DNA from: an uncultured Eubacteriales bacterium
Lineage (GTDB): Bacteria > Bacillota > Clostridia > Christensenellales > Aristaeellaceae
Assembly (NCBI GenBank): GCA_900318145.1
Contig: ONJM01000015.1
Coordinates: forward strand, 1 to 60,173
DNA: 60,173 bases
Reading direction: 5' to 3'
How positions within the stretch are numbered: the first letter of the stretch is position 1; every line of letters starts with the position of its first letter. This document shows, in pieces, positions 1 through 8,011 of the stretch. The notes under the pieces are model-generated. The model saw only the letters and a list, made by a program, of their open reading frames with translations, was not told the DNA's origin and ran no database searches. The position numbers and the translations under genes were made by a program.

Positions 1-1
1 G

Positions 2-3000
2 CCTGCCGGAGTGTTTATTAACCGCTACGGCATGGCGAATACGAACGTAAACTTCCGGACCGGGCCCGGAACAAAGAGCAGCGCAATCCGGAAGGTGCAT
101 GACAGGGAATACATATACCTGATTATGAACGAAACCGGAACGGACGGCGAACTCTGGAGCAGAGTGAACGTAAACGGAACGGAAGGATATATCAAGAGCG
201 AATTCATCAACCTGCTGAGTGAAGAGGAAAGCCAGGCTTATGACGCTGTCCAGCCGAGTCCGGCACCGGTCTACACTTCAGAACCGGCACCGGAACCTAC
301 GGCAGAACCGACGCAGGAACCTACGGCAGAGCCTACGGCGGAACCCACGTCCGAACCTACGCCCGAACCTACGCCCGAACCTACGCCGGAACCAACGCCG
401 GAACCAACTCCGGAACCAATTCCGGATCAGGCGGATATCCTTCCAGTCGGTGAACTGATCAACAGATACGGCATAGCGAACACAAACGTGAACTTCCGGA
501 CCGGGCCCGGCACAAAGAGCAGCGCAATCCGGAAAGTACGCGAGAGGGAATATGTATACCTGATCATGAACGAATCCGGAGCGGACGGCGATCTCTGGAG
601 CAGAGTGAACGTAAACGGAACGGAAGGATATATCAAGAGCGAGTTTATCAACCTGCTGAGCGAAGAAGAGAGCCGGGCATATGATGCCGTCCAGCCGAGT
701 CCTGCACCGGTCTACACTTCAGAACCGGCACCGGAACCTACGGCAGAACCGACCCAGGAACCTACGGCGGAACCTACGTCCGAACCTACGCCCGAACCTA
801 CGCCCGAACCTACGCCGGAACCAACGCCGGAACCAACGCCAGAACCAATTCCGGATCAGGCGGATATCCTTCCCGTCGGTGAACTGATTAACCGGTACGG
901 CATCGCGAATACGAACGTGAACTTCCGGACCGGCCCCAGTACAAAGAGCAGCGCAATCCGGAAGGTGCATGACAGGGAATATATTTATCTGATCATAAAC
1001 GAGTCCGGAACGGATGGCGAACTATGGAGCAGAGTCAATATCAAGGGTACAGAAGGATATATCAAGAGCGAGTTTATTAATCTGCTGAGCGAAGAAGAGA
1101 GCCGGGCATATGACGCTGTTCAGCCGAGTCCTGCACCGGTCTACACTTCAGAACCGGAACAGGAAATAACGGCAGAGCCGACCCAAGAGCCTACTGCGGA
1201 ACCTACGCCTGAACCTACGCCGGAACCTACGCCTGAACCTACGCCGGAACCTACGCCGGAACCGACACCCGAACCTACGCGCGTACCAGCTGACACAATT
1301 CAGACCGGAGAATACATTAACCTGTACGGTATCGCAAACGAAAATGTCAATTTTCGTAAGGGACCCGGCAAAAATCATACCCCGATCCGGAAGGTGCTCG
1401 AAAAAGAATATGTTTATCTGATTGATAATGTGATCGGAACAGACAACGAATTGTGGAGCAAGGTGATCGTCAACGGTACGGAAGGGTATATTATGAGCGG
1501 GTTTATCGACCTGCTGACCGAAGAGGAAAGCAGTGCGTACGACGCTGCCCAACCGAGTCCGGCTCCGGTTTACACCGCAGAACCGCAGCCAACGCTGGAA
1601 CCAACACCGGAGCCTTCTGTTGCTCCAACACCCACGCCGGAACCGACCCCCGAACCCACGCCGGAACCGACACCGGAACCAACACCCGAACCTACGCCGG
1701 AACCGACACCAGACCCCACACAGGAACCAACACCTGAACCAACATCCGAACCTACGCCGGAGCCGACATCCGAACCCACACCGGAACCGACATCCGAACC
1801 CACCGCTGTTCCGACTGCTACGCAGGAACCTTATCAGCGAACCGGATACCATATCACAATCGGCGACGGAGCTTATGTGCATAGTTGGCCGGGAAGCACC
1901 AGCGTGATTATCGATGAGCTTGGTCCGAACAAAGTTGTGTATGTACAGGGACAGCACTATGTGGACGGAATCGGATGGCATCTTGTGATGTATGATAACG
2001 GATCCCGGGGTTACGTCCGGGCGGATATGCTGCGGATGATGAACGAATATGAAGTGCTGGAGTATCTGGAAAACACGAAAATCACACCGGAACCTGAACC
2101 TGAACCGATTATCACGGTTGCACCATACGATCCGGATTCCCTGAGCTGTTACGGGTATGTTTCAGCGGATTCCGTCAATTTCCGGAAGCAGCCGTCCACC
2201 CAGTCCGACAGGATTTCAAGACTGAAAAAATATGCGCTATGCCTGATTTATGACACAGTGGATGCAGACGGAAAACCGTGGTATAAGGTTGGATATGAGG
2301 GAACGATCGGATATGTAAACGGCGATTACTTCAGGCAGATGACCGTAAGCGAAGCTGAAGCGTTCTTCCAGTCCAGGGAATATGCGGAAGGCGTGAACAA
2401 CAATACCTCTGAAGATCAGCCGAAGGTTACGCCCGCCACAACCGGAACAGCTTCAGGCATCGCGTCTGCAGAGGACTGGCAGGTCGAAACCTGGAAGAAT
2501 CCGGACAGCGGCATTACTGTCAGCTATGCGCCTTTCGATCCGTTTGCCACACCTGCTCCTTTGCCGGAAAACGATATAAGGAACAAGGAATACCTTGATT
2601 CCCTGGCGGAACGAATCCGGAAAGGAAGCCTGAAGGAAGAAGATCTGGAGAGGCTTCTTGAAACAGCGTACAGAGACAGCGCGGACAAGGAAACAATTAT
2701 CAGCAGCGCACTGAACTATGTACGGGAGAAACTGGGAACCGAAATCATCGCGGAGGAGACAGCCACACCTGAGCCTGTCCCGATGGAAACGGAAGAAAAT
2801 CCCCAGTATGAGCAGGAAAAGGGAGGAAGCGCGCTGGGATGGATTATCGGCGGCTTGCTGCTTGCTGGAGCAGGAGGAGGCGGATACGTCTATTACTCTT
2901 CGGTACAGAAGAAACGGCAGGCAGCACAACGGCTGGCGCAGAAGAAAGCTGAACAGCAGCGTAAGGTGCAGACAGCAGGAAAACAACCGTCCGGAAGCAG

Positions 3001-3283
3001 CGGAACGCAAAAGGCACAACCTGTATCAGCCCAGCAAGCTGCGAAAGTCCGTACGGGAACCTATACCGAAAAGAACGGCGCAACGGCTTCCAAACCTGCC
3101 GGAACAGCCGGCAGCACCGGAAAACCATATTCAAAGACGATGGAAAACCCATACGGCCGTTATACTTCCAGCGGTGAGGAAGACGCAACTTACACAGCTT
3201 CCTTCAAACCGGGAGAAAACAGAAAAACCAACGGCAGCCGCAGAAGAAGCGGCGGAACCGGGAACGGAGAGACAAAAACATGA
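2..3283 (+). CDS. SH3b-repeat, PEPT-linker, membrane-anchored surface protein (5' partial)
   Basis: The frame is open from the window edge and the first visible module is already under way, so the true start lies upstream; the GTG at 11 is probably internal. It holds four near-identical bacterial SH3 (SH3b) modules with the motif VNFR(T/K)GP at about residues 14, 161, 304 and 447 (counted from position 11). Two more divergent SH3-like modules follow at about 640-700 and 755-820. The modules are joined by long Pro-Glu-Pro-Thr linkers. One membrane segment lies near residues 940-960 (LGWIIGGLLLAG), followed by a Lys/Gln/Ser-rich tail of about 130 residues. A large outside part and a small cytoplasmic tail are therefore likely. 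SH3b domains usually bind peptidoglycan or surface peptides, so a cell-wall role is inferred. No catalytic domain is visible. The stop overlaps the start of the next small gene. Confidence 0.8.
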   Translation, partial: PAGVFINRYGMANTNVNFRTGPGTKSSAIRKVHDREYIYLIMNETGTDGELWSRVNVNGTEGYIKSEFINLLSEEESQAYDAVQPSPAPVYTSEPAPEPTAEPTQEPTAEPTAEPTSEPTPEPTPEPTPEPTPEPTPEPIPDQADILPVGELINRYGIANTNVNFRTGPGTKSSAIRKVREREYVYLIMNESGADGDLWSRVNVNGTEGYIKSEFINLLSEEESRAYDAVQPSPAPVYTSEPAPEPTAEPTQEPTAEPTSEPTPEPTPEPTPEPTPEPTPEPIPDQADILPVGELINRYGIANTNVNFRTGPSTKSSAIRKVHDREYIYLIINESGTDGELWSRVNIKGTEGYIKSEFINLLSEEESRAYDAVQPSPAPVYTSEPEQEITAEPTQEPTAEPTPEPTPEPTPEPTPEPTPEPTPEPTRVPADTIQTGEYINLYGIANENVNFRKGPGKNHTPIRKVLEKEYVYLIDNVIGTDNELWSKVIVNGTEGYIMSGFIDLLTEEESSAYDAAQPSPAPVYTAEPQPTLEPTPEPSVAPTPTPEPTPEPTPEPTPEPTPEPTPEPTPDPTQEPTPEPTSEPTPEPTSEPTPEPTSEPTAVPTATQEPYQRTGYHITIGDGAYVHSWPGSTSVIIDELGPNKVVYVQGQHYVDGIGWHLVMYDNGSRGYVRADMLRMMNEYEVLEYLENTKITPEPEPEPIITVAPYDPDSLSCYGYVSADSVNFRKQPSTQSDRISRLKKYALCLIYDTVDADGKPWYKVGYEGTIGYVNGDYFRQMTVSEAEAFFQSREYAEGVNNNTSEDQPKVTPATTGTASGIASAEDWQVETWKNPDSGITVSYAPFDPFATPAPLPENDIRNKEYLDSLAERIRKGSLKEEDLERLLETAYRDSADKETIISSALNYVREKLGTEIIAEETATPEPVPMETEENPQYEQEKGGSALGWIIGGLLLAGAGGGGYVYYSSVQKKRQAAQRLAQKKAEQQRKVQTAGKQPSGSSGTQKAQPVSAQQAAKVRTGTYTEKNGATASKPAGTAGSTGKPYSKTMENPYGRYTSSGEEDATYTASFKPGENRKTNGSRRRSGGTGNGETKT
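20..1750 (+). repeat. Tandem coding repeat of SH3b plus PEPT units
   Basis: Four copies of a long unit start at the Asn codon of the N-(R/L)-Y-G motif at 20, 461, 890 and 1319, giving periods of 441, 429 and 429 bases. Copies 1 to 3 are almost identical at the DNA level and copy 4 is more diverged, which suggests recent duplication of the first three. Each unit ends in short direct repeats of the GAACCTACG / GAACCAACG type that encode PEPT, a likely substrate for slippage or unequal recombination. Confidence 0.85.
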
Positions 3284-3387
3284 CAAAAAGCAAAGCTGAA
3301 AGGAAGAAAGGGTATATCCGCATCGGAGCCCTGGTAGTCGCGGGCGTGATGGCACTGTCCATTATTCTGGCCGTGATTATCAAATAA
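3280..3387 (+). CDS. Small single-pass membrane protein, 35 aa
   Basis: This short gene begins at an ATG that overlaps the TGA of the SH3b gene (ATGA junction), with GGAG at 3266-3269 as ribosome binding site. The N-terminus is strongly basic (about seven Lys/Arg in the first dozen residues). A hydrophobic stretch at about residues 15-34, rich in Val, Ala, Ile and Leu, is followed by a single Lys and the stop. That is the layout of a single-pass membrane miniprotein with its N-terminus inside. The tight coupling suggests that it works with the SH3b surface protein, for example in anchoring or assembly, but this is inference. I recognise no family. It could also be a chance frame, though the start overlap, the clean topology and the hairpin just after it argue that it is real. 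Confidence 0.6.
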   Translation: MTKSKAERKKGYIRIGALVVAGVMALSIILAVIIK

Positions 3388-3397
3388 ATCATCTGCT

Positions 3398-3426
3398 GCG
3401 CAGCCGGAGGCAGTCTCCGGCTGCGC
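3398..3426 (+). terminator. Hairpin after the SH3b / small peptide genes
   Basis: A perfect 12-bp GC-rich stem (3398-3409 with 3415-3426) has a 5-base loop and is followed only by CTTTGAA. The T tract is poor, so it may be a weak terminator or an mRNA 3'-end stabiliser before the next gene. Confidence 0.45.
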
Positions 3427-3462
3427 CTTTGAATACCGGGACAGAACGGAAGGAGGCGGGGC

Positions 3463-4749
3463 ATGGGAGAGAAAAGGAAAAGAAAAGTATCAGCAGGGAC
3501 GCTTGTGATTCTGACGTCCTCTCTGGTGATTCTCGGACTGACATTTTTCGTGCTGAACCGCTTGTCTTCCGGCGCACGCATTGATCTGAGCCGGCTGCGC
3601 CCGGAAACAATACAGCTAAAAGATCATCAAAGGACGGAAAAGGAAGCGGAGAATCCGCAGGAAGCAAGGATTCAGCCTGCAGCCGCAGCGGTACCGGAAA
3701 TGCCATCGGTCCCTTCGGTTCCGGAAAGAAGAAGCTTCACGCTGACCGCAGCCGGAACGGTCGCGCTGACGGGTGAAGTGCGCACAAACAGCTATTATTC
3801 CGATGTAAAGCAATACGATTATTACGATGTCATGTCCCTGCTGAAACCGGAGCTGGATTCTGACCTGAATGTCGTATTCCTTGAAAACATTCTGAGTGCG
3901 GACGGAAAAACATCGGATGTGATATCCAACGGTGCAGCGGCAGCGATGCTGAAAGCCGCAGGTTTCAATACTGCGGCGTGCGGCTTTTCAAAAGTGTTTG
4001 AAAAATCGGAGGAAGGCGTCCAATCCACCCGAAACATTCTGGAAGAATACGGAATCCGGCCGCTGGGCATTTACGGAAACAACGGAAGCGACAACATAAC
4101 CGTTACCGATATCAACAGAATACGAACGGCGATGCTGCAGTATACGGAAACGATACCGGCCGCCACAAGAAAAAATATGAACAAACAGGGAAAGGCGCAG
4201 ATGGTTCCGGCGGCGGATCCGGAAACTGTCGCATCCGACATCGCCAAAGCCCGTGAAGCGGGGGCGGAATTTGTAATCATTCTTCTGCATTGGGGGAAAA
4301 GCGGCAGGGAACCGGACAAAAATCAGCGGAACCTGGCTCAGCAGATTGCCGATGCCGGAGCGGATCTGATTATCGGATGCGGCAGCAGAATTGTTTCGGG
4401 CGCGGAAATGCTGGCCGGTACGGGGACCGGGAAAGAGACGCTTTGCGTCTGGAGCCTCGGGACATTACTGAGCGGGGACCGGGGAAATATCAGACGGATC
4501 GCCGGAATACTGCTTCACGTTACGGTATTCTCCGAGGAAGGAAGGACCTGGGTCCGGGAATACGGTTATACACCGGTATATACGTGGAAATACAAGATGG
4601 ACAGCCGGTTTTACTATCGCTGCCTTCCTGCGAACGGGACTGTTCCGGACGGAATGGATTCAGATCAGCAAAAGCAAATGAAAAAAGCTGCGGATGCCGT
4701 AAGAAATGCCGTGAAGGGAACACTGCTGAAGGAGTACGGCATTGAATAA
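3463..4749 (+). CDS. CapA-like (PGA_cap) membrane-anchored protein, degenerate active site
   Basis: A protein of 428 residues with a basic N-terminus and one membrane anchor at about residues 12-32, then a domain with the overall layout of CapA/PgsA-type poly-gamma-glutamate capsule proteins of the metallophosphatase fold. Family landmarks still visible are LHWG, ADLIIG and WSLG. The motifs that normally carry the metal ligands are changed. The opening GD reads as GTVALTG, the NLE motif as VFLEN, the NNH motif is missing in the stretch AACGFSKVFE, and HPH is replaced by GCGSR. I infer a non-catalytic or re-purposed envelope protein. AGGAGG at 3451 lies 6 bases before the ATG. The 3' end overlaps the next gene by 8 bases, so translation is probably coupled. 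Confidence 0.7.
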   Translation: MGEKRKRKVSAGTLVILTSSLVILGLTFFVLNRLSSGARIDLSRLRPETIQLKDHQRTEKEAENPQEARIQPAAAAVPEMPSVPSVPERRSFTLTAAGTVALTGEVRTNSYYSDVKQYDYYDVMSLLKPELDSDLNVVFLENILSADGKTSDVISNGAAAAMLKAAGFNTAACGFSKVFEKSEEGVQSTRNILEEYGIRPLGIYGNNGSDNITVTDINRIRTAMLQYTETIPAATRKNMNKQGKAQMVPAADPETVASDIAKAREAGAEFVIILLHWGKSGREPDKNQRNLAQQIADAGADLIIGCGSRIVSGAEMLAGTGTGKETLCVWSLGTLLSGDRGNIRRIAGILLHVTVFSEEGRTWVREYGYTPVYTWKYKMDSRFYYRCLPANGTVPDGMDSDQQKQMKKAADAVRNAVKGTLLKEYGIE

Positions 4750-5221
4750 ACTGCGAAAAAAACTGCAGGAAATCCTTTCCGGAACAGAATCCTTCCGTCC
4801 GGCTGCGCTGCGGCGCAGCTTACGGAAAGAATATCTTTATGCCACGGACCTTCCACGGTGCGCGGAAATCACCGCGGTTCAGGATTTCTGCAGAAGAGCG
4901 GAGCTTGAGGCATGGACCGTCTGCATGGACGGAGACTGGATTCAGCTGGATTATTCCGGTGCGATTCCGGAAGACATTTGTTTTGGCGGACCGTTCGGAA
5001 GAGAAGCGGAATGCTGTGCCGAGCTGCTGCGGAGGCATCCGGACGGCAGAAAATCCGGAGAAAATGAAATGCGTATGCTGATCAAAGCCGGAGAGGAAGG
5101 ACCGGAAGCATATGAAAAAATCTGCGCCGAATTGCACAATGAATGGGCAGCGGCGCTTCGCAGGAAAGATCTGCTTCCGGATCTTCCCGAAAGCTGCTTC
5201 AGAAAGGAAAAGAAAAAATGA
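4742..5221 (+). CDS. Hypothetical protein, 159 aa
   Basis: I do not recognise a family. The gene starts at a TTG eight bases inside the end of the CapA-like gene, with AAGGAG ending 7 bases before it, and its TGA overlaps the ATG of the MBL-fold gene. It is therefore in the middle of a tightly coupled set. The product is soluble-looking, with no signal peptide or membrane segment. It is rich in Arg, Glu and Cys, with a charged basic C-terminus (RKEKKK). The middle contains a Gly-Gly-Pro-Phe-Gly turn followed by an amphipathic helix. Its neighbours suggest an accessory role in the envelope cluster, but nothing in the sequence proves it. Confidence 0.7.
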   Translation: MNKLRKKLQEILSGTESFRPAALRRSLRKEYLYATDLPRCAEITAVQDFCRRAELEAWTVCMDGDWIQLDYSGAIPEDICFGGPFGREAECCAELLRRHPDGRKSGENEMRMLIKAGEEGPEAYEKICAELHNEWAAALRRKDLLPDLPESCFRKEKKK

Positions 5222-5862
5222 TTATTCAACAGATCGGACATGCTGAATTCCTGATTGAGACAGAAAGCGGAATGCGCATCGTAACAGATCCATACGGAGA
5301 GGGATGCGGGTATCCGGTGCGAAAACTCAGAGCGGACGCTGCACTGGTATCCCACGGACACCATGACCATAACGCGGTTGAAAACCTGACCGGACTCCAG
5401 ACTGTGGTGGACCGGGAAGGTATTTATACGCTGAGCAAAGGAATCCGGGTGACAGCCATTAAGGGCTTTCATGACGATGCAATGGGGAGCAAGCGTGGAG
5501 AAACGCTTCTGTTCCTGCTCGAAGCGGAAGGACTGCGGATTGTTCATCTGGGAGATCTGGGATGCATGCTGAACGAAGAACAGATGAACATCCTGAAGAA
5601 ACCGGACGTTCTGATGATTCCGGCAGGCGGATTTTATACGATTGACGGAAAGACAGCCAGGAAGACAGCTGATCTGCTGCAGGCGGGAGTGCTTCTTCCC
5701 ATGCATTACAAAACAAAACACAACGCGGACTGGCCTATCAGCGGCCCTGAAGACTTCCTGGAGGGAATTCCGGAAAAGGAAATCCGCAGGGATATTGACG
5801 TGCTGCGTATTACCGCAAGCGACATCGTGTGTCAGCCGCGGGCGGTTATTTTCAAAGCCTGA
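5218..5862 (+). CDS. MBL-fold metal-dependent hydrolase (UPF0173-like)
   Basis: This 214-residue metallo-beta-lactamase-fold protein carries the metal-binding motif HGHHDH in the segment SHGHHDHNAVE (about residues 45-55), then KGFHDD, HLGDLG and LPMHY further along, which supply the remaining ligands of a dinuclear site. Length and motif order fit the UPF0173 / UlaG-like group of small cytoplasmic hydrolases. The substrate is unknown. The start is the ATG at 5218 that overlaps the previous stop; the frame upstream is open but lacks a suitable ribosome binding site. The last 31 bases overlap the end of the converging phosphodiesterase gene, so there is no terminator between them. Confidence 0.85.
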   Translation: MIIQQIGHAEFLIETESGMRIVTDPYGEGCGYPVRKLRADAALVSHGHHDHNAVENLTGLQTVVDREGIYTLSKGIRVTAIKGFHDDAMGSKRGETLLFLLEAEGLRIVHLGDLGCMLNEEQMNILKKPDVLMIPAGGFYTIDGKTARKTADLLQAGVLLPMHYKTKHNADWPISGPEDFLEGIPEKEIRRDIDVLRITASDIVCQPRAVIFKA

Positions 5863-6563
5863 TCCGGGAAATTGGTAATCAGGATATCCGCACCTTCCCG
5901 GCAGACGGCTTCCATATCTTCCGGCGTGTTTACAGTCCAGGTATTGACACGGACGCCAGCAGCGTGGGCAGACGTACATTCGCCGGCAGGGAACAGTACT
6001 TCGGAATAGTGCGGATGAATGGCGTCCATGCCCAGACGGCGGGCGTATTCCCAGGGACGGACCAGAACAGCCTCATAAAGAAGTCCGCACTGTACAGAAG
6101 CATCCAGCCGCTTCATCCGGAGCATACTGTGATGGTTGAAGGAAGAGAAGAGAACACGGCTGCGGCAGAAATACCGGTCCACCTCCTCCAGGGTTCTGCG
6201 TTCCAGATCGGGATAGTCGATGATGCTGTTTTTCAATTCAATATTGATTCCGAGCCCGGAAGACCGCAGAAGCTGAAAAACTTCGGACAGCAGCGGAATC
6301 CGGGCGTTTTTGCAGAATGGATGGGTGCGGTTGAAACGGAGCGATTTAAGCTCTGCAAGAGAAAGATCACGGATAAAACCTGTGCCGTCGGAGACGCGGT
6401 CGACCGTTTCGTCGTGAGCGACAACCAGCTCACCGGAACGGCAGATGTGAACATCAAGTTCCACACCGGCAGCACCCATCCGCACAGCCTCTTCAAAAGC
6501 TTCAAGTGTGTTTTCCGGAAAGTATCCGGATGCGCCGCGATGTGCGTAAACCAAAGTACTCAT
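5832..6563 (-). CDS. Glycerophosphodiester phosphodiesterase (GDPD family)
   Basis: This cytoplasmic 243-residue TIM-barrel enzyme hydrolyses glycerophosphodiesters to glycerol-3-phosphate and an alcohol. The family hallmarks are plain: AHRGASG near the N-terminus (catalytic His-Arg), PENT, ELDVH (metal ligands) and VAHDET (second catalytic His). No signal peptide is present, so it probably recycles lipid headgroups inside the cell, like UgpQ. AAGGAG lies 11 bases before the ATG at 6563 and 8 bases before an in-frame TTG at 6566, so either may be used. The site overlaps the stop of the upstream acpS gene, which shows the two are co-transcribed. Pairing with acpS suggests a lipid-metabolism unit. 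Confidence 0.9.
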   Translation of the reverse strand: MSTLVYAHRGASGYFPENTLEAFEEAVRMGAAGVELDVHICRSGELVVAHDETVDRVSDGTGFIRDLSLAELKSLRFNRTHPFCKNARIPLLSEVFQLLRSSGLGINIELKNSIIDYPDLERRTLEEVDRYFCRSRVLFSSFNHHSMLRMKRLDASVQCGLLYEAVLVRPWEYARRLGMDAIHPHYSEVLFPAGECTSAHAAGVRVNTWTVNTPEDMEAVCREGADILITNFPDQALKITARG

Positions 6564-6579
6564 CAAAAAACACGCTCCT

Positions 6580-6945
6580 TCAGGATGCAGATTCCAGCAG
6601 GCAGACAGCAGCAGCTATGCCGCCATCGTGGGAAACGGAAAGAAAAAGCCGGTTATCCCCGACCCGCTCCCTGAGCTTTCCGGAAAGGCGGTAGAAGGGA
6701 GCACCGGATTCGGTATGGCATATTTCAGCTTCCTTCAGGTCAAAGTCGATTCCACCGCCTAGCGCTTTGCCGAGCGCTTCGCGGGCGGCAAAAAGGCCTG
6801 CCAGTGACCGGGCGGCGCCGGTACCGCGCGAACGGATATAATCAATTTCCCCTGAAGTGAAGTAACGGGTCAGAAAACGATCGTCCTGCAGGACTTTTTC
6901 CATCCTTGCAATTTCACAGACATCCAGGCCGATTCCCTTGCACAT
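6580..6945 (-). CDS. acpS: Holo-[acyl-carrier-protein] synthase
   Basis: AcpS transfers the 4'-phosphopantetheine group from CoA to a serine of acyl carrier protein, switching on fatty acid synthesis. The 121-residue length is typical. The N-terminal GIGLDVCEI motif carries the metal-binding Asp, and the AAREALGKALG helix carries the second signature with its metal-binding Glu. The ATG at 6945 is chosen because GGAGG sits 8 bases upstream and the protein then begins at the family's usual point; the longer open frame adds 23 residues with no such site. It leads a two-gene operon with the phosphodiesterase, from a promoter interlocked with that of the moxR operon. Confidence 0.92.
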   Translation of the reverse strand: MCKGIGLDVCEIARMEKVLQDDRFLTRYFTSGEIDYIRSRGTGAARSLAGLFAAREALGKALGGGIDFDLKEAEICHTESGAPFYRLSGKLRERVGDNRLFLSVSHDGGIAAAVCLLESAS

Positions 6946-6985
6946 CTTCCAGTCCTCCACAGTATTCCGTATGTTTGGTATGCCT

Positions 6986-7014
6986 ATCATACCATAACTT
7001 GCGGTTTTCAGCAA
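6986..7014 (-). promoter_or_regulatory. acpS: Promoter for acpS (minus strand)
   Basis: On the minus strand TTGCTG (7009-7014) and TATGAT (6986-6991) are separated by 17 bases. The transcript would begin about 35 bases before the acpS start. It overlaps the divergent moxR promoter almost completely. Confidence 0.55.
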
Positions 7015-7027
7015 TTACGGCTATAAT
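6999..7027 (+). promoter_or_regulatory. Promoter for the moxR operon (plus strand)
   Basis: TTGCGG (6999-7004) and a perfect TATAAT (7022-7027) are separated by 17 bases, about 40 bases before the moxR start. Confidence 0.75.
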
Positions 7028-7066
7028 TAAAAGGATTGTAAAGATGCTCCGAAGGAGGGGTTGCGT

Positions 7067-8011
7067 ATGCTTCATCCGGGACAGATGATACTGGCGCTGC
7101 AGAGGAACATCGGCAAGGCTGTTGTGGGCAAGGAGGAAGCAGTGGAATACGCGCTGATCGCGCTGCTCTGCAAAGGCCATGTGCTGATTGAGGATGTACC
7201 GGGTGTCGGGAAAACCACCCTGGCGAGCGCACTGGCAAAATCGCTGGACTGTTCGTTCCGCCGGATCCAGTTTACACCGGATCTGATGCCCTCCGATGTG
7301 ACCGGGTTTACCCTGGTGAATTTCAAGACGGGTGAAATGGAATACAAAGAAGGGTCGGTCATGAGCCAGATTGTTCTGGCAGACGAGATCAACCGGACCA
7401 GCCCGAAGACGCAGTCCGCCCTGCTGGAAGTGATGGAAGAGCATCAGGTGACGGTGGACGGAATCACACATCCGCTTCCGCAGCCCTTTATAGTACTTGC
7501 GACACAGAATCCCGGTGAATTTGTCGGTACATATCCGCTGCCTGAAGCTCAGGTGGACCGCTTTTTTCTGCGTATTTCCATCGGATATCCAACAATTGAA
7601 CAGGAAATGGACGTGCTTGAGCGATATTCCGGAACCGTGATGCCGATGGAAACCATCGGACCGGTATGCACCGCACAGGACATTCTTTCGATGCAGAACC
7701 AGGTGACGAAAGTTTACTGCTCACCGGAAATCCGTTCCTATGTGGCGACCCTGGCCGCGGCTACGCGGAACGATGCGAATTTCTCACTCGGAGCGTCGAC
7801 ACGGGCAGCCATCGCACTGATCCGAGGCGGGCAGGCGTGCGCGCTGCTGGACGACCGGGATTATGTGCTGCCGGAGGATGTGCAGCATATGTTCCTGCCG
7901 GTAATGGCTCACAGGATGGTGATGTCTCCGGAAGCGAAGATGAAAGGCATACCGGCGGAGCAGATTCTGCTGAAGATTCTGCAGAGCACCGCCGTTCCCG
8001 TAAAACTATGA
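7067..8011 (+). CDS. MoxR-family AAA+ ATPase
   Basis: A 314-residue AAA+ ATPase of the MoxR type, a chaperone-like helper that often remodels or activates partner proteins. Walker A reads GVGKTT (about residue 47) within DVPGVGKTTL. Walker B and the following region read LADEINR, with the family's PLPEAQVDRF sensor segment later. GAAGGAGGGG ends 6 bases before the ATG at 7067; a TTG at 7061 abuts that site and is unlikely. The TGA overlaps the ATG of the DUF58 gene. MoxR, DUF58 and a transglutaminase-like membrane protein form a recurrent three-gene set; a role in assembling or maturing envelope proteins is the usual proposal, not proven here. Confidence 0.92.
   Translation: MLHPGQMILALQRNIGKAVVGKEEAVEYALIALLCKGHVLIEDVPGVGKTTLASALAKSLDCSFRRIQFTPDLMPSDVTGFTLVNFKTGEMEYKEGSVMSQIVLADEINRTSPKTQSALLEVMEEHQVTVDGITHPLPQPFIVLATQNPGEFVGTYPLPEAQVDRFFLRISIGYPTIEQEMDVLERYSGTVMPMETIGPVCTAQDILSMQNQVTKVYCSPEIRSYVATLAAATRNDANFSLGASTRAAIALIRGGQACALLDDRDYVLPEDVQHMFLPVMAHRMVMSPEAKMKGIPAEQILLKILQSTAVPVKL

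Noticed and set aside
290-1830. Short regular repeats that might suggest a CRISPR array
   Set aside because: The repeats are codons for PEPT, with no unique spacers of constant length, and no cas genes are present.
1148-1981. Long open frame on the minus strand opposite the PEPT repeats, rich in Arg, Phe and Gly
   Set aside because: It is the antisense reading of a simple repeat, with no ribosome binding site and no protein-like composition.
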